DNA of 64,000 nucleotides, taken from positions 248,001 through 312,000 of the forward strand of contig NZ_JBHTFQ010000006.1 of the NCBI RefSeq assembly GCF_042666235.1, given 5' to 3'. Source of the DNA: Halodurantibacterium daqingensis (GTDB lineage: Bacteria > Pseudomonadota > Alphaproteobacteria > Rhodobacterales > Rhodobacteraceae). A program made the translations under genes and the position numbers. Shown piece after piece: positions 26,364 to 35,611 of the stretch. Position 1 is the stretch's first letter. The number at the start of each line of letters is the position of its first letter. The notes under the pieces were generated by a model that saw only the letters and a list, made by a program, of their open reading frames with translations, was not told where the DNA came from and made no database searches.

Positions 26364-27979
26364 GCCGGCTGCGCCCCGTCGCGCACAAGTTTCCAGTTGA
26401 TCGCATCCAGCAGCGCCTCGAACGAGGCATCGACTATATTGGCCGAGACACCCACCGTCGCCCAGCGCCGGCCCTGGCCGTCCTCGCTGTCGATGATCAC
26501 GCGGGTCACCGCCTCGGTTCCGCCCTGGGTGATGCGGACCTTGAAGTCCACCAGCCGCATGTCGTCGATCAGCGCCTGATAGGGCCCAAGATCCTTGGCA
26601 AGCGCCTTGGCCAGCGCGTTGACAGGCCCCCGGTCGCCGCCGTCTTCCATCGATTCCGACACCGACAGCATCTTGTGGTCGCCGATCTTGACCACGACCA
26701 CCGCCTCGGACAGGCTGACGGTCTGGTCATACTTGTTCTTGCGCCGCTCGATCGTCACGCGATAGCGCTTGACCTCGAAGAACCGCGGCAGCAGGCCCAG
26801 TTCTTCGCGCGCGATCAGCTCGAAACTGGCCTGCGCCGTGTCATAGCTGTAGCCGCGGTCCTCGCGCTGCTTGATCCGGTCCAGGATGCGCGCCAGCGCC
26901 GGATCATTCGGCGCGACGCGGATCCCCGCCTCGACCAGGCGTGCGCGCAGGTTCGACTGGCCTGCCTGGTTGCTCATCGGGATGATGCGGCTGTTGCCGA
27001 CCTGCGCGGGATCGACATGCTCATAGGTCGCGGGATCCTTGAGGATCGCGCTGGCGTGCAGCCCCGCCTTGTGGGCAAAGGCCGAGGCCCCCACATAGGC
27101 GGCTGCCCGCTGCGGCACCCGGTTCAGGATCTCGTCCAGCCGGCGCGAAATCCGCGTCAGCCCCGCCAGCGCCCCGGGACGGATCGCGGTTTCATAGCGG
27201 CTGCACCACGGTTCCTTGAGCAGGAGCGTCGGGATCAGCGCCGTCAGGTTCGCATTTCCGCACCGTTCGCCCAGCCCGTTGAGCGTGCCCTGAATCTGGC
27301 AGGCCCCGGCCTCGACCGCGGCCAGCGCGCCCGCCACCGCCGTTTCGGTGTCGTTATGGGTGTGAATGCCCAGCCGCGCGCCCGGGATGCCGCTCTCGAT
27401 CACTGCGCGGGTGATGGCAGCGATCTCCGAAGGCAGGGTGCCGCCGTTGGTGTCGCACAGCACGATCCAGCGCGCCCCCGCCGCAAGCGCCGCCTGAAGA
27501 CACTCCAGCGCATAGGACGGGTTGGCTTTCCAGCCGTCAAAGAAATGCTCGGCGTCAAACAGCGCCTCGCGCCCCGCGGCGACCAGATGCGCGACCGACT
27601 CCGAGATGTTGCGCAGGTTCTCCTCAAGGCTGATGCCCAGCGCGGTGGTGACGTGAAAGTCATGGGTCTTGCCCACAAGGCAGACCGTCCCGGTGCCCGC
27701 GTTCAGAACCGCCGCCAGCACCTCGTCATTCGCGGCCGAACGCCCGGCGCGCTTGGTCATGCCAAAGGCGGCAAGGCGGGCGCGCAGCTGTGGGGGATGG
27801 TCGAAGAACTCGCTGTCGGTCGGGTTGGCGCCGGGCCAGCCGCCCTCGATGTAGTCAACGCCCAGCTCATCCAGCATCGCCGCGATCTGCAGCTTCTCGG
27901 CGGTCGAAAACTGCACACCCTGGGTCTGCTGGCCGTCGCGCAGCGTGGTGTCGTAAAGGAAAAGGCGCGTGCGGCTCAT
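26360..27979 (-). CDS. cimA: (R)-citramalate synthase, 539 aa
   Basis: Condenses pyruvate and acetyl-CoA to citramalate, the threonine-independent entry to isoleucine. An HMGL-like TIM barrel starts LYDTTLRDGQQTQGVQF (about residues 8-24) and carries HTHNDTETAVAGALAAVEAG (metal-binding HxHN) and the GLGERCGNANL loop. The C-terminal LeuA-type regulatory dimer domain (about 405-539) includes VKIGDHKMLSVSESMEDGGDRGPV and ends DAINWKL. Length fits the cimA (TIGR00977) type rather than LeuA. It overlaps cysS upstream and a methyltransferase downstream by ATGA on each side. Confidence 0.94.
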   Translation of the reverse strand: MSRTRLFLYDTTLRDGQQTQGVQFSTAEKLQIAAMLDELGVDYIEGGWPGANPTDSEFFDHPPQLRARLAAFGMTKRAGRSAANDEVLAAVLNAGTGTVCLVGKTHDFHVTTALGISLEENLRNISESVAHLVAAGREALFDAEHFFDGWKANPSYALECLQAALAAGARWIVLCDTNGGTLPSEIAAITRAVIESGIPGARLGIHTHNDTETAVAGALAAVEAGACQIQGTLNGLGERCGNANLTALIPTLLLKEPWCSRYETAIRPGALAGLTRISRRLDEILNRVPQRAAAYVGASAFAHKAGLHASAILKDPATYEHVDPAQVGNSRIIPMSNQAGQSNLRARLVEAGIRVAPNDPALARILDRIKQREDRGYSYDTAQASFELIAREELGLLPRFFEVKRYRVTIERRKNKYDQTVSLSEAVVVVKIGDHKMLSVSESMEDGGDRGPVNALAKALAKDLGPYQALIDDMRLVDFKVRITQGGTEAVTRVIIDSEDGQGRRWATVGVSANIVDASFEALLDAINWKLVRDGAQPA

Positions 27980-29352
27980 CCGAGGCCCTCCAGCCGCGAC
28001 GGGTCGAAGGTGGGCGTCGCCTCCCAGCGCGCGCCCTCGGGGCCGTCGGTCACGGTCACGCCCGCGGCGGCGAAGGCATCGCGCAGCGCATCGGCGCGGG
28101 CAAAGTCGCGCTGGCGGCGCGCCTCGGCCCGCGCCGCGATCAGCCGCTCGATCAATGCGGCCACCTCGGCCGGAACCTGGGGCGCCTCGGCCCAGGCGCC
28201 CATCGCAGGCTCCAGCAGGCCCATCAGCCGGGCCGAGGCCAGAAGCCCCGCCACATCCCCCTCGGTCGCCAGACGGTGCAACGCGGCAAGGGCGCCCGCG
28301 GTATTGAGATCGTCACAAAGCGCATCGAGGACAGCGGGCGCCGGGCTTGGCGCGGGCTCGATGCCCGCGACAAGCCCTCGCCACCGGCGCAACACCGCCT
28401 CGGCCTCCTGCGCCTTGGCGCGGGTCCAGTCCATCGGCTTGCCGTAATGGGTGGACAGGAACACCATCCGGATCACCTCGCCCGGCACACCCTGATCCAG
28501 CAGGTCACGCACCGTGAAGAAGTTGCCAAGGCTCTTGGACATCTTCCGGCCATCGACCAGCAGCATCTCGTTATGCATCCAGATCCGCGCGAACCCGCCC
28601 TGCGGATGCGCGCAGCAGCTTTGCGCCACCTCGTTTTCGTGATGCGGGAACTGCAGATCGATCCCGCCCCCATGGATGTCGAAGCTGTCGCCCAGCAGCT
28701 CATGCGCCATGGCTGAACATTCGATATGCCACCCCGGACGGCCCCGGCCCCAGGGGCTGTCCCATCCCGGCAGATCCGCCTCCGAAGGCTTCCACAGCAC
28801 GAAATCCATCGGATCGCGCTTGTAGGGCGCCACCTCGACCCGCGCCCCTGCAATCATGTCATCGACGCTGCGCCCCGACAGCTGGCCATAGCCGGGATAG
28901 CTGCGCACGTCGAACAGCACATGCCCTTCCGCCTCATAGGCATGCCCCCCCTCGATCAGCGTGCCGATCATGGCGATCATCGCGCCGATGAACTCGGTCG
29001 CGCGCGGCTCATGCGTGGGGCGCAGCGCCCCCAGCGCGTCCATGTCGGCGTGATACCAGCCGATCGTCTCGTCGGTGATCTCGCGGATCGGGCGGCCGGT
29101 TTCCGCGGCCTTTGCATTTATCTTGTCGTCCACATCGGTGAAGTTGCGCACATAGGTCACATGCGCGGCACCATGAAGATGGCGCAGCAGCCGGAACAGC
29201 GTGTCGAACACCACCACCGGCCGGGCATTGCCCAGATGCGCCCGGTCATAGACCGTCGGGCCGCAGACATACATGCGCAGGTTTCCGGGCGTGATCGGCA
29301 CCAGCGCCTCGACCTGCCGCGTCCGCGTGTTGTACAGTCTGATCCCGCTCAT
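27976..29352 (-). CDS. cysS: Cysteinyl-tRNA synthetase, 458 aa
   Basis: Charges tRNA-Cys. Class Ia motifs: the HIGH-equivalent HLGN (residues 39-42), the zinc site formed by C30 in YVCGPTVYD, the HIECSAM cysteine and HHENE, and KMSKS at about 269-273. The C-terminal DALR-type helical region (about 370-440) is present. The start at 29352 (MSGIRLYNTR) fits all family members; the frame stays open more than 100 codons upstream without conserved residues. First in the chain cysS-cimA-methyltransferase, overlapped by ATGA. An inverted repeat, CTGACA-G-TGTCAG, lies 78-90 bp upstream. Confidence 0.96.
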   Translation of the reverse strand: MSGIRLYNTRTRQVEALVPITPGNLRMYVCGPTVYDRAHLGNARPVVVFDTLFRLLRHLHGAAHVTYVRNFTDVDDKINAKAAETGRPIREITDETIGWYHADMDALGALRPTHEPRATEFIGAMIAMIGTLIEGGHAYEAEGHVLFDVRSYPGYGQLSGRSVDDMIAGARVEVAPYKRDPMDFVLWKPSEADLPGWDSPWGRGRPGWHIECSAMAHELLGDSFDIHGGGIDLQFPHHENEVAQSCCAHPQGGFARIWMHNEMLLVDGRKMSKSLGNFFTVRDLLDQGVPGEVIRMVFLSTHYGKPMDWTRAKAQEAEAVLRRWRGLVAGIEPAPSPAPAVLDALCDDLNTAGALAALHRLATEGDVAGLLASARLMGLLEPAMGAWAEAPQVPAEVAALIERLIAARAEARRQRDFARADALRDAFAAAGVTVTDGPEGARWEATPTFDPSRLEGLG

Positions 29353-29429
29353 GGTTCCCGCCCGTGGTTGCGCCTTCCCTGCGGCGGGTACCAGCTTCGA
29401 TCCGGGTTGGAAATACGAAGAGCGCCCGC

Positions 29430-29442
29430 CTGACAGTGTCAG
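29430..29442. promoter_or_regulatory. Palindrome CTGACAGTGTCAG upstream of cysS
   Basis: A perfect 6+1+6 inverted repeat in the divergent region between cysS (minus) and the aminotransferase (plus), about 80 bp from cysS. The binding protein is unknown. Confidence 0.35.
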
Positions 29443-29644
29443 CGGATAATGCAGCCGATGCAGATGATCGCAGCGTTCTTCATGGCGCAACCCTAGCGTG
29501 GCCATCGGTCGCTGCCAAGCCCCTGCCGCGCCCTGCCCCTGAAAATACCGATCATCACGCAGCCCGGCCCCCTGCATCACCATCGGTGATTTGACAAATC
29601 CGCCGCACCCATGTTCAGCCTGCGTCAAGACAGGAGGGGCAGGC

Positions 29645-30820
29645 ATGAAGCTGGCAGAACGGATCGGGGCCATCACCGGCGGCGGATCGGACGGGTGGGA
29701 GATCTACTACCGCACGCGCGATCTTCTCGCCGCGGGAGTGCCGGTGCTCAACCTCACGATCGGCGAACACGATGTGCGCACCGATCCCGCGATCCTGGCC
29801 GCGATGGACCAAAGCGCGCGCGCCGGCAACACCGGCTATTCCTTCGGCCCCGGCAAGCAGGAGCTGCGCGCGGCCATCGCCGAACGGGTCGCAGCGCAGA
29901 CCGGCGTTGCCACCACCTGGGAAAACGTCATCGTGACGCCCGGCGGTCAGGGCGGGCTTTTTGCCGCGCATATGGCGCTGTGCGATCCGGGCGATCGCGC
30001 ACTTTACATCGATCCCTATTACGCCACCTATCCCGGCACGATCCGCGCCACCGGGGCGGTGGATGTGCCGGTGCCGACGCGGTCGCGCGATGCGTTCCAG
30101 CCCACGGCGGATGTGCTGGCAGCCCATGCGCCGGGCGCGCGGAGCCTGCTGATCAACACGCCGAACAATCCCACCGGGGTGGTCTGGTCGCGTGACACGC
30201 TGGAAACGGTGGCACAGGTCTGCCGTGATCACGATCTCTGGCTGATCTCGGACGAGGTTTACGACAGCCAGATCTGGGACGGCGCGCATCTGAGCCCGCG
30301 CGCCCTGCCCGGCATGGCCGAACGGACGCTGGTGATCGGCTCGATGTCGAAAAGCCATGCGATGACCGGCTCGCGCCTGGGCTGGGTGATCGCCCCGCCC
30401 GAGGTGATCCGCGCGATTGCCGTGCTGGCCACCAACACGACCTATGGCGTGCCCGCCTTCATCCAGGATGCGGCGCTCTTCGCCCTTCGGCAGGGCGCGG
30501 ATTTCGAAGCGGCGGTGGCCGAGCCTTTCCGCCGCCGCCGCAGCCTTGCCCGGGCGGTTCTGGACCGGCAGCAGGCTGTCCGGCTGATACCCTCCTCCGG
30601 CGCGATGTATCTGATGCTCGATATCCGCGCGACCGGGCTTTCCGGCGCGGCTTTCGCCGAACGTCTGCTGGAGCAGGAACGGATTGCCGTCATGCCGGGC
30701 GAAAGCTTCGGCACCGCCGCCGCCGGCCATGTGCGCGTCGCCATGACGATCGAGGACCGGGCCTTCGTCACCGCGCTGGAACGGCTCTGCGCCTTTGCCG
30801 CGCAGCGTCAGGCCGCCTGA
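29645..30820 (+). CDS. Class I/II PLP-dependent aminotransferase, 391 aa
   Basis: Fold-type I transaminase of the aspartate-aminotransferase superfamily. The PLP site is complete: INTPNNPTGVVW (about residues 176-187), LISDEVYDSQIW (Asp and Tyr contacts, about 203-214), the Schiff-base lysine in SMSKSHAMTGSRLGW (about 236-250) and the substrate-carboxylate arginine in GHVRVAMT. AGGAGGGG lies about 9 nt before ATG 29645; an upstream in-frame ATG at 29612 adds non-conserved residues. The donor amino acid cannot be told from sequence; similar proteins include arginine:pyruvate and aromatic transaminases. Divergent from cysS. Confidence 0.93.
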   Translation: MKLAERIGAITGGGSDGWEIYYRTRDLLAAGVPVLNLTIGEHDVRTDPAILAAMDQSARAGNTGYSFGPGKQELRAAIAERVAAQTGVATTWENVIVTPGGQGGLFAAHMALCDPGDRALYIDPYYATYPGTIRATGAVDVPVPTRSRDAFQPTADVLAAHAPGARSLLINTPNNPTGVVWSRDTLETVAQVCRDHDLWLISDEVYDSQIWDGAHLSPRALPGMAERTLVIGSMSKSHAMTGSRLGWVIAPPEVIRAIAVLATNTTYGVPAFIQDAALFALRQGADFEAAVAEPFRRRRSLARAVLDRQQAVRLIPSSGAMYLMLDIRATGLSGAAFAERLLEQERIAVMPGESFGTAAAGHVRVAMTIEDRAFVTALERLCAFAAQRQAA

Positions 30821-31257
30821 AGGACGCGCGCGCCAAGTCCGGCAGGCCTTGACGGAAGCCCGCCCCGCGCGGCTTCAAGGCCTGTCAAAACGATCCGGGG
30901 CATTCAGGGTGAAGGCAATCGCACGCATGTCGTGATCCGGGCTTCGACACAGGATCGCAGGCATTGCCGCCTTGCAGGGGTCCGCAGCGGCCTTGCATCA
31001 TGGCCTGCGGCGACGATGCCCTTCCGCCTCGCCCATGCGACCGGCAGATGCGGCCGCCGAGAGGGCTGCACCCGGTCGCCGGAACGGGAGCAATACGGGC
31101 AGCGGCGCATTCAGGCATGGGCCGCTGGATCCGCCCGGTTGGCGGCTGGCCATGAGGCGCCAAGGCCATGTCCGCAAGCCCGGACGCACCGCCCGACCTT
31201 GCGCAACGAAAAAGGGCGGGCCCGATGGACCCGCCCTTCCGCATGATCCCGAAGGGA
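30821..31257. other. Gene-free stretch after the aminotransferase
   Basis: A long bulged hairpin, CAGGCCTTGA..AAGCC (30843-30860) with GGCTTCAAGGCCTG (30871-30884), follows the aminotransferase and is a plausible transcript end without a T-run. The rest, up to the outer-membrane gene's terminator, shows no gene. Confidence 0.45.
31208..31238 (-). terminator. Rho-independent terminator of the outer-membrane protein gene
   Basis: On the minus strand, AAGGGCGGG (31238-31230) pairs with CCCGCCCTT (31220-31212), followed by a T-run (A-run on plus at 31208-31213). It lies 20 bp after the stop codon. Confidence 0.9.
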
Positions 31258-31875
31258 TCAGAAGCGGTACGACACGCGTGCTTCCAGCGTGGTCATCTTC
31301 ACGTCAACGCCCGAGTCGTTGAAGTTGTCGAAGCGGTGGCCCAGCAGCTGACCGCCGACGGTCCAGTTGTCGGCGAGGAAGTAGTCCACACCCACACCGG
31401 CGTAGTAGCCATCGTCGGTGGCGCGGTCGCCGTCCAGATCGATGCGGGCGTTGGCCCAACCACCGGTTGCGTAGATCAGCGCGTTGCCAGCGTCAAAACC
31501 GGCGCGCAGACCCAGGCGGGTCATCTGGTCCAGCTTGCCGTAGTCGTTGCTGATGTCGGCCGCGTTGTAGGAGGCTTCGGCACCCAGGACGAACTGACCG
31601 AAGTCATAGTCGAAGCCGATGTGGGCACCGCCCAGCACGCCGTCAAAGTCCTCGTCGAGGCCGTTGTCGTCTTCGGCCGTCGCCCAGCCATAGCCCAGCT
31701 GCGCACCGCCGAAGATGCCGGTCCAGTCACGGCCCGTCGCAACGACGACCGGAGCCGGAGCCGCTGCCACCGGGGCGGGCTCGATGATCGGCTGGGTCAG
31801 ACCGCCCGCAAATGCCGGAGCGGCGAACGCGCCAAGCGCTACGGCCGAAGCGGCGGCGTAAAGGGACTTTTTCAT
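31258..31875 (-). CDS. Outer-membrane beta-barrel (OmpA-like/OMP_b-brl) protein, 205 aa
   Basis: Signal peptide MKKSLYAAASAVALGAFAAPAFA (cleavage about residue 23), then a Pro/Ala linker (about 26-45), then an eight-strand-type barrel. The barrel shows alternating residues and typical strand pairs such as WTGIFGGAQLGYGWA, LGGAHIGFDYDF and GYYAGVGVDYFLADNWTVGGQ. It ends in aromatic SYRF, the BAM recognition signal. It resembles the small porin-like surface antigens common in Rhizobiales and Rhodobacterales. AGGAGA precedes the ATG and a strong terminator follows, so it is monocistronic and probably abundant. Confidence 0.9.
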   Translation of the reverse strand: MKKSLYAAASAVALGAFAAPAFAGGLTQPIIEPAPVAAAPAPVVVATGRDWTGIFGGAQLGYGWATAEDDNGLDEDFDGVLGGAHIGFDYDFGQFVLGAEASYNAADISNDYGKLDQMTRLGLRAGFDAGNALIYATGGWANARIDLDGDRATDDGYYAGVGVDYFLADNWTVGGQLLGHRFDNFNDSGVDVKMTTLEARVSYRF

Positions 31876-32352
31876 GTCTTTTTCTCCTGTCCTTCATTCG
31901 TGCAGCCACAATTCGTAACTGCAGCCTGCGGTTCCTTATGAAGGGTAAAATCCGGAAAGGTGAAGGGAGGAACGGATGGGCTTTCAACGGCTTGCGGCGT
32001 TCGGCGGGAAACTGCCATTCGCGCGGGCGCCGATCGGCCAAAACCCGCACAACCCTGGATCATCACGGAAATGTATGCGGCCCCGGCCTTGAAAACAGAC
32101 CGAACCGTTCAGTTGATTTTGCGCCGGAGTGTCTGCCTCGGGCCTCCGCATCCGGCAGCATCCCGAGCCTGTGCCAGAGCGTTCCGGGCGCCCGGCAGCC
32201 CTGGGAGGCATGCGCGCGAAAGGACCACGCCCCTGTCGCCCGTCCAGGCGCCTCCGGTGCGCCTCCGGACCCGGGCGGGCACGATCTTCCCGCGCGGCGC
32301 CAGCCACCGGCCGCGCGCGGCGACGCGGCCCGCGCTTCCTGACCGGCCGGGC
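31876..32352. other. Gene-free stretch upstream of the outer-membrane gene
   Basis: The 100 bp nearest the outer-membrane gene are less GC-rich and should contain its promoter and leader. The remainder, towards the end of the BY-kinase gene, shows noise frames only. Confidence 0.4.
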
Positions 32353-34317
32353 TCATTCACCGGGCGGGCGCAGGGGCACAGGCGCCCCCCGGCCGCCGCG
32401 CCAGACCCATCGCCCGAACCGCAAGCCGCGCGAAGTCTCCGCCGGATCGTCGGTATAATACCGCGACCTGCAGGCCGACTCGTCCTCCTGATTCAGGGCA
32501 AGGCACAATGCTGCTCCGGGGCGCATCACCTCCTGCAGTTGTGCAACGCTCTGGCGCAGATCGCCCTGCGCCGTCTCGCCGGCACGGACCACCAGCACCA
32601 CCGCATCCGCCAGCGGCGCGATATAGCGCGTATCGACAACCGGCAGGACGGGCGGGCTGTCCAGCACGATCACGTCGAAGGCCGCCCGCGCCTCGCCCAG
32701 AAGCGCAGCGAATCCCTCCGAGGCAAGCAGCTGGTCGGTCGGGCTTTCGGCCGCGCCCGCGCCGAGAATGACCTCCGCACCGCTCAGCGGATCGCGGGCG
32801 CAAAAACTCGTGCCGGCTTCCGCCGGGTCGCGCAGGTAATCCAGCAAGCTCAGATCCGGGACCAGGTCCAGCAGGCGGTGCAGCGAGGGACGGCGCAGAT
32901 CGCTGTCCACCAGCAGCACGCGCTTGCCGGCAAGCGCGTGGGTTCGCGCCAGCGCGAGCGCGAGGGTGCTCTTGCCCTCCTGAGGCAGGCTTGAGGTCAC
33001 GAGAATGACCTTGCCGCCCTCGCCGGCCAGCATCCGATCAAGCGAAGCACGGAGGCCCCGGATCGCCTCGGGGAAGGGCGAAAGGGGGGCACAGGCCACC
33101 ATGTCTGCCGGCCGCGACATGCTGGCGGCCAGCCGCGGCACCGTTCCTGCCATCGGCAGATGCAGGATGTTCTGCAACTGCCGCGCCGAGGTGACGCCGC
33201 CGATGAAGTATTCCTTCAGAAGCGCAAGCCCCACACCGGCCACCAGTCCCAGCACCAGCGACAGGGCAAGGATCTGGCGTTTGTCCGGAAAGCTTGGATG
33301 CAGCGGCACGATGGCGGCCGATACGATCCGGCTGTCCGCCAGTTGCAGATCGGCCTGCACCTCAAGCGCGCGCAGCCTTTCCAGATGCAACTGATACTGG
33401 CGCCGGGCGATCTCGGCCTCTTGCCGCAGGGCGAAGGCGGCCGGATCGGGATCCGGCGCCGCCCGCAGTGCCGCCGCCCGCGCTTCGTGCTGCGCAACAC
33501 TGGCCCGCAGCGCCTGCACCACGCCGAAGGCCGCGCCCGCATCGCCCCGGGCATGTTCCTCTGACGGCGACGACAGCTCCTGCCAGTCGCCCCGCTCCCA
33601 TGCCGCCTCGGCTGCGGCAAGCCGCTGGCGTGCGGCGACAAGATCCTGTTCGGCCTCCGCAGCGCTGCGGGCCAGATAATCATCCAGCCGCCGCTCGGCC
33701 TCGGAAAGGGTGGCCTGCGCCGCATCCAGTCGCGCCAGCAGAACATCGCGCGCCGCCCGAAGCGCGGTGGATTTTGCGGCGACCTGGCGCGCGATATAGG
33801 TTTCGACCGTGGCATTCGCGAGATAGGCCGCCCGCGCCGGATCGGGCGAACGCACAGTCACCCCGATCAGATGCGTCAGGCCGCGCCGGCGCACCGTCGT
33901 CGCCTCGCGCAGCTGCCGCAGGAGCATCGCTTCGGACGGCGCGGACGCCGCATCGCGCAGCCCCAGCGCCTGCCCCAGACGTTCGCGCAACCGGGGCCGT
34001 GACAGGCCGGGATCGGCGGCCTGCGGATCACGCGCGATGACCGCCAGCACCGTCGCATCGGCGCGCAGGATCTCCACCTCGCTGTCCACGCGCGCGCTGT
34101 CGCTTGCCGCCGAGCTGGCGCCGCTTTCGCGCGGGTCAAGCAGGTTCTTGTCGGCGGGATCGATCAGCACCAGCGCCGTCGCCTGATAGACCGGTGTGGC
34201 GATCAGCAGGAAGGCCATGCCCAGCGCCACCACCAGGGCCGCCGCCGCAAGCACCAGCCCCGCCTGCCGCCGCACCAGCGCGAGCAGATCCTTCACGTCG
34301 GGCTCGCGCTCCTGCAT
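32353..34317 (-). CDS. Wzz-type chain-length protein fused to BY-kinase domain, 654 aa
   Basis: Inner-membrane polysaccharide co-polymerase with a cytoplasmic tyrosine autokinase. TM1 is LVLAAAALVVALGMAFLLIA (about residues 17-36). A periplasmic region has two long Ala/Arg/Glu-rich coiled coils (about 170-340). TM2 is near LALSLVLGLVAGVGLALL (about 350-368). The kinase has Walker A SLPQEGKST, A' LLVDSDLRRP and Walker B VIVLDSPPV (about 440-550). The usual C-terminal tyrosine cluster is reduced to RYYTDDP, with a basic tail after it. No polymerase, flippase or glycosyltransferase genes adjoin it, so it is an orphan of an exopolysaccharide system; ugd at 6.8 kb could feed the same product. The ribosome site is poor (AGAGG 13 nt upstream). 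Confidence 0.88.
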   Translation of the reverse strand: MQEREPDVKDLLALVRRQAGLVLAAAALVVALGMAFLLIATPVYQATALVLIDPADKNLLDPRESGASSAASDSARVDSEVEILRADATVLAVIARDPQAADPGLSRPRLRERLGQALGLRDAASAPSEAMLLRQLREATTVRRRGLTHLIGVTVRSPDPARAAYLANATVETYIARQVAAKSTALRAARDVLLARLDAAQATLSEAERRLDDYLARSAAEAEQDLVAARQRLAAAEAAWERGDWQELSSPSEEHARGDAGAAFGVVQALRASVAQHEARAAALRAAPDPDPAAFALRQEAEIARRQYQLHLERLRALEVQADLQLADSRIVSAAIVPLHPSFPDKRQILALSLVLGLVAGVGLALLKEYFIGGVTSARQLQNILHLPMAGTVPRLAASMSRPADMVACAPLSPFPEAIRGLRASLDRMLAGEGGKVILVTSSLPQEGKSTLALALARTHALAGKRVLLVDSDLRRPSLHRLLDLVPDLSLLDYLRDPAEAGTSFCARDPLSGAEVILGAGAAESPTDQLLASEGFAALLGEARAAFDVIVLDSPPVLPVVDTRYIAPLADAVVLVVRAGETAQGDLRQSVAQLQEVMRPGAALCLALNQEDESACRSRYYTDDPAETSRGLRFGRWVWRGGRGAPVPLRPPGE

Positions 34318-34763
34318 GGTGGCGATCTACCTCTTGCGTAGCCTTGGACAGCCGGTCCGGAGCCACCGGGGCCCCGGACCCTTGCCTGTAACACCCCTGA
34401 ACCGGACCGCGCCGCCCCCTTCGGGCCGTTCCGCGGCAACCTGCAACCACAGGTAGAAGAACATCAGATTTCAGATAATTTCAAGATGAATCGCACGGGC
34501 GGCGCCGATGATCATCCCGCAGGCGTCGAACAGGACGAGGGCCGCGAAGGAGATACCCTCGCGGCCCTGCACTGCGCTGTTGTCTGCTGCCGCGGCGCCG
34601 GGTCCGCAGCCGCGGGTCTGGCGACAGGCACCTGCGCCTGCCGGCGCGCTGCGGCCCGACGCGACGCTTGGTCGGCGCCCCGGCCTAAAGCAACGGCATC
34701 GAGGCGGGATCGCGGGCGGATCCGGCCCGACCTGACCCGGCCGGGCAGGCGCAGCGATATGCC
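34318..34763. other. Gene-free stretch with one strong hairpin
   Basis: A perfect 10-bp stem (AGGGCCGCGA at 34538-34547, TCGCGGCCCT at 34559-34568) could fold in either direction. Its 11-nt loop contains GGAG. There is no T-run. The stretch also holds the BY-kinase promoter. No gene was seen. Confidence 0.45.
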
Positions 34764-35333
34764 TCAGTCGGCCTTCATCGCCTCGATCGAGATCCGCACC
34801 TCGACCTCGTCGCTGACGAAGGGGGCGAACATGTCAAGGCCAAAGTCGCTGCGCAGAAGCGTCGTGGTGGCATCGAAGCCCGCCCAGGGCTTGCCCTCCA
34901 TCGGGTGTTCCCCCGCCGCGTTCAGCGTTGCATCCAGCACCACTTCCTGCGTCACGCCATTCAGCGTCAGATCGCCGGTGATCAGCGCCGTGTTCTCGCC
35001 CGTCACCTCGATCGCGGTCGAGGTGAAGGTGACGGTTTCATCGGCGCCGCCGAAGAAATCATCGCCCATGAAATGCGCGTAACGTTCTTCCCAGCCGGTC
35101 AGCATGGTCGTGACGGGAAAGGAAACGGTGACGCTGGAATTGGCCGGGTCTTCCTGATCGAAGGCGATCTGGCCCTCGAAGCCCGAGAACATGCCCCAGG
35201 TGGTCGAATACCCAAGGTGATTGTAGGAGAACAGGATCTGACTGTGGCTGGAATCCAGCACATAGCTTTCGGGCGCGGCCTGAGCGGCGGTTGCGGCAAG
35301 AACAAGGGCCGAGGCGGCAAGGAACTGTTTCAT
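34764..35333 (-). CDS. YceI family periplasmic lipid-binding-like protein, 189 aa
   Basis: Signal peptide MKQFLAASALVLAATAAQA (cleavage about residue 19). A single YceI domain follows, a lipocalin-like barrel that binds polyisoprenoids in characterised members. The typical pattern is YVLDSSHSQILFSYNHLGYSTTWGMFSGFEG at the start (cited here in parts: YVLDSSHSQILFSYNHLG, TTWGMFSGFEG), ITGDLTLNGVTQEVVLDATLN in the middle, and GFDATTTLLRSDFGLD near the end. AGGAGACATC precedes ATG 35333. It is divergent from rpsF and stands alone. Confidence 0.93.
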   Translation of the reverse strand: MKQFLAASALVLAATAAQAAPESYVLDSSHSQILFSYNHLGYSTTWGMFSGFEGQIAFDQEDPANSSVTVSFPVTTMLTGWEERYAHFMGDDFFGGADETVTFTSTAIEVTGENTALITGDLTLNGVTQEVVLDATLNAAGEHPMEGKPWAGFDATTTLLRSDFGLDMFAPFVSDEVEVRISIEAMKAD

Positions 35334-35611
35334 GATGTCTCCTGTGAATGATGATGAGGCATGCTGCATCTGCGTAAAGGATCGGGCAGCGACGGGCACT
35401 TCACAATTGCGCAAAAGCCAACAGGATCTGTGCGGGGCCAAACAGCCCCCGCCCCTGCTGCGCCTTGCCCTGCATCACCGCTTGCATCATGGGCCGGCCC
35501 GTGTATAACGCGCCATCCTTCCGCACTAGCGAAACCGGCGTCTCCTCTCGCAAGCGGGCCGCGGAAGGCAAGCCCGCCTCTGAAGTGCGCCCGATATGAC
35601 TGGAGTGCTAC

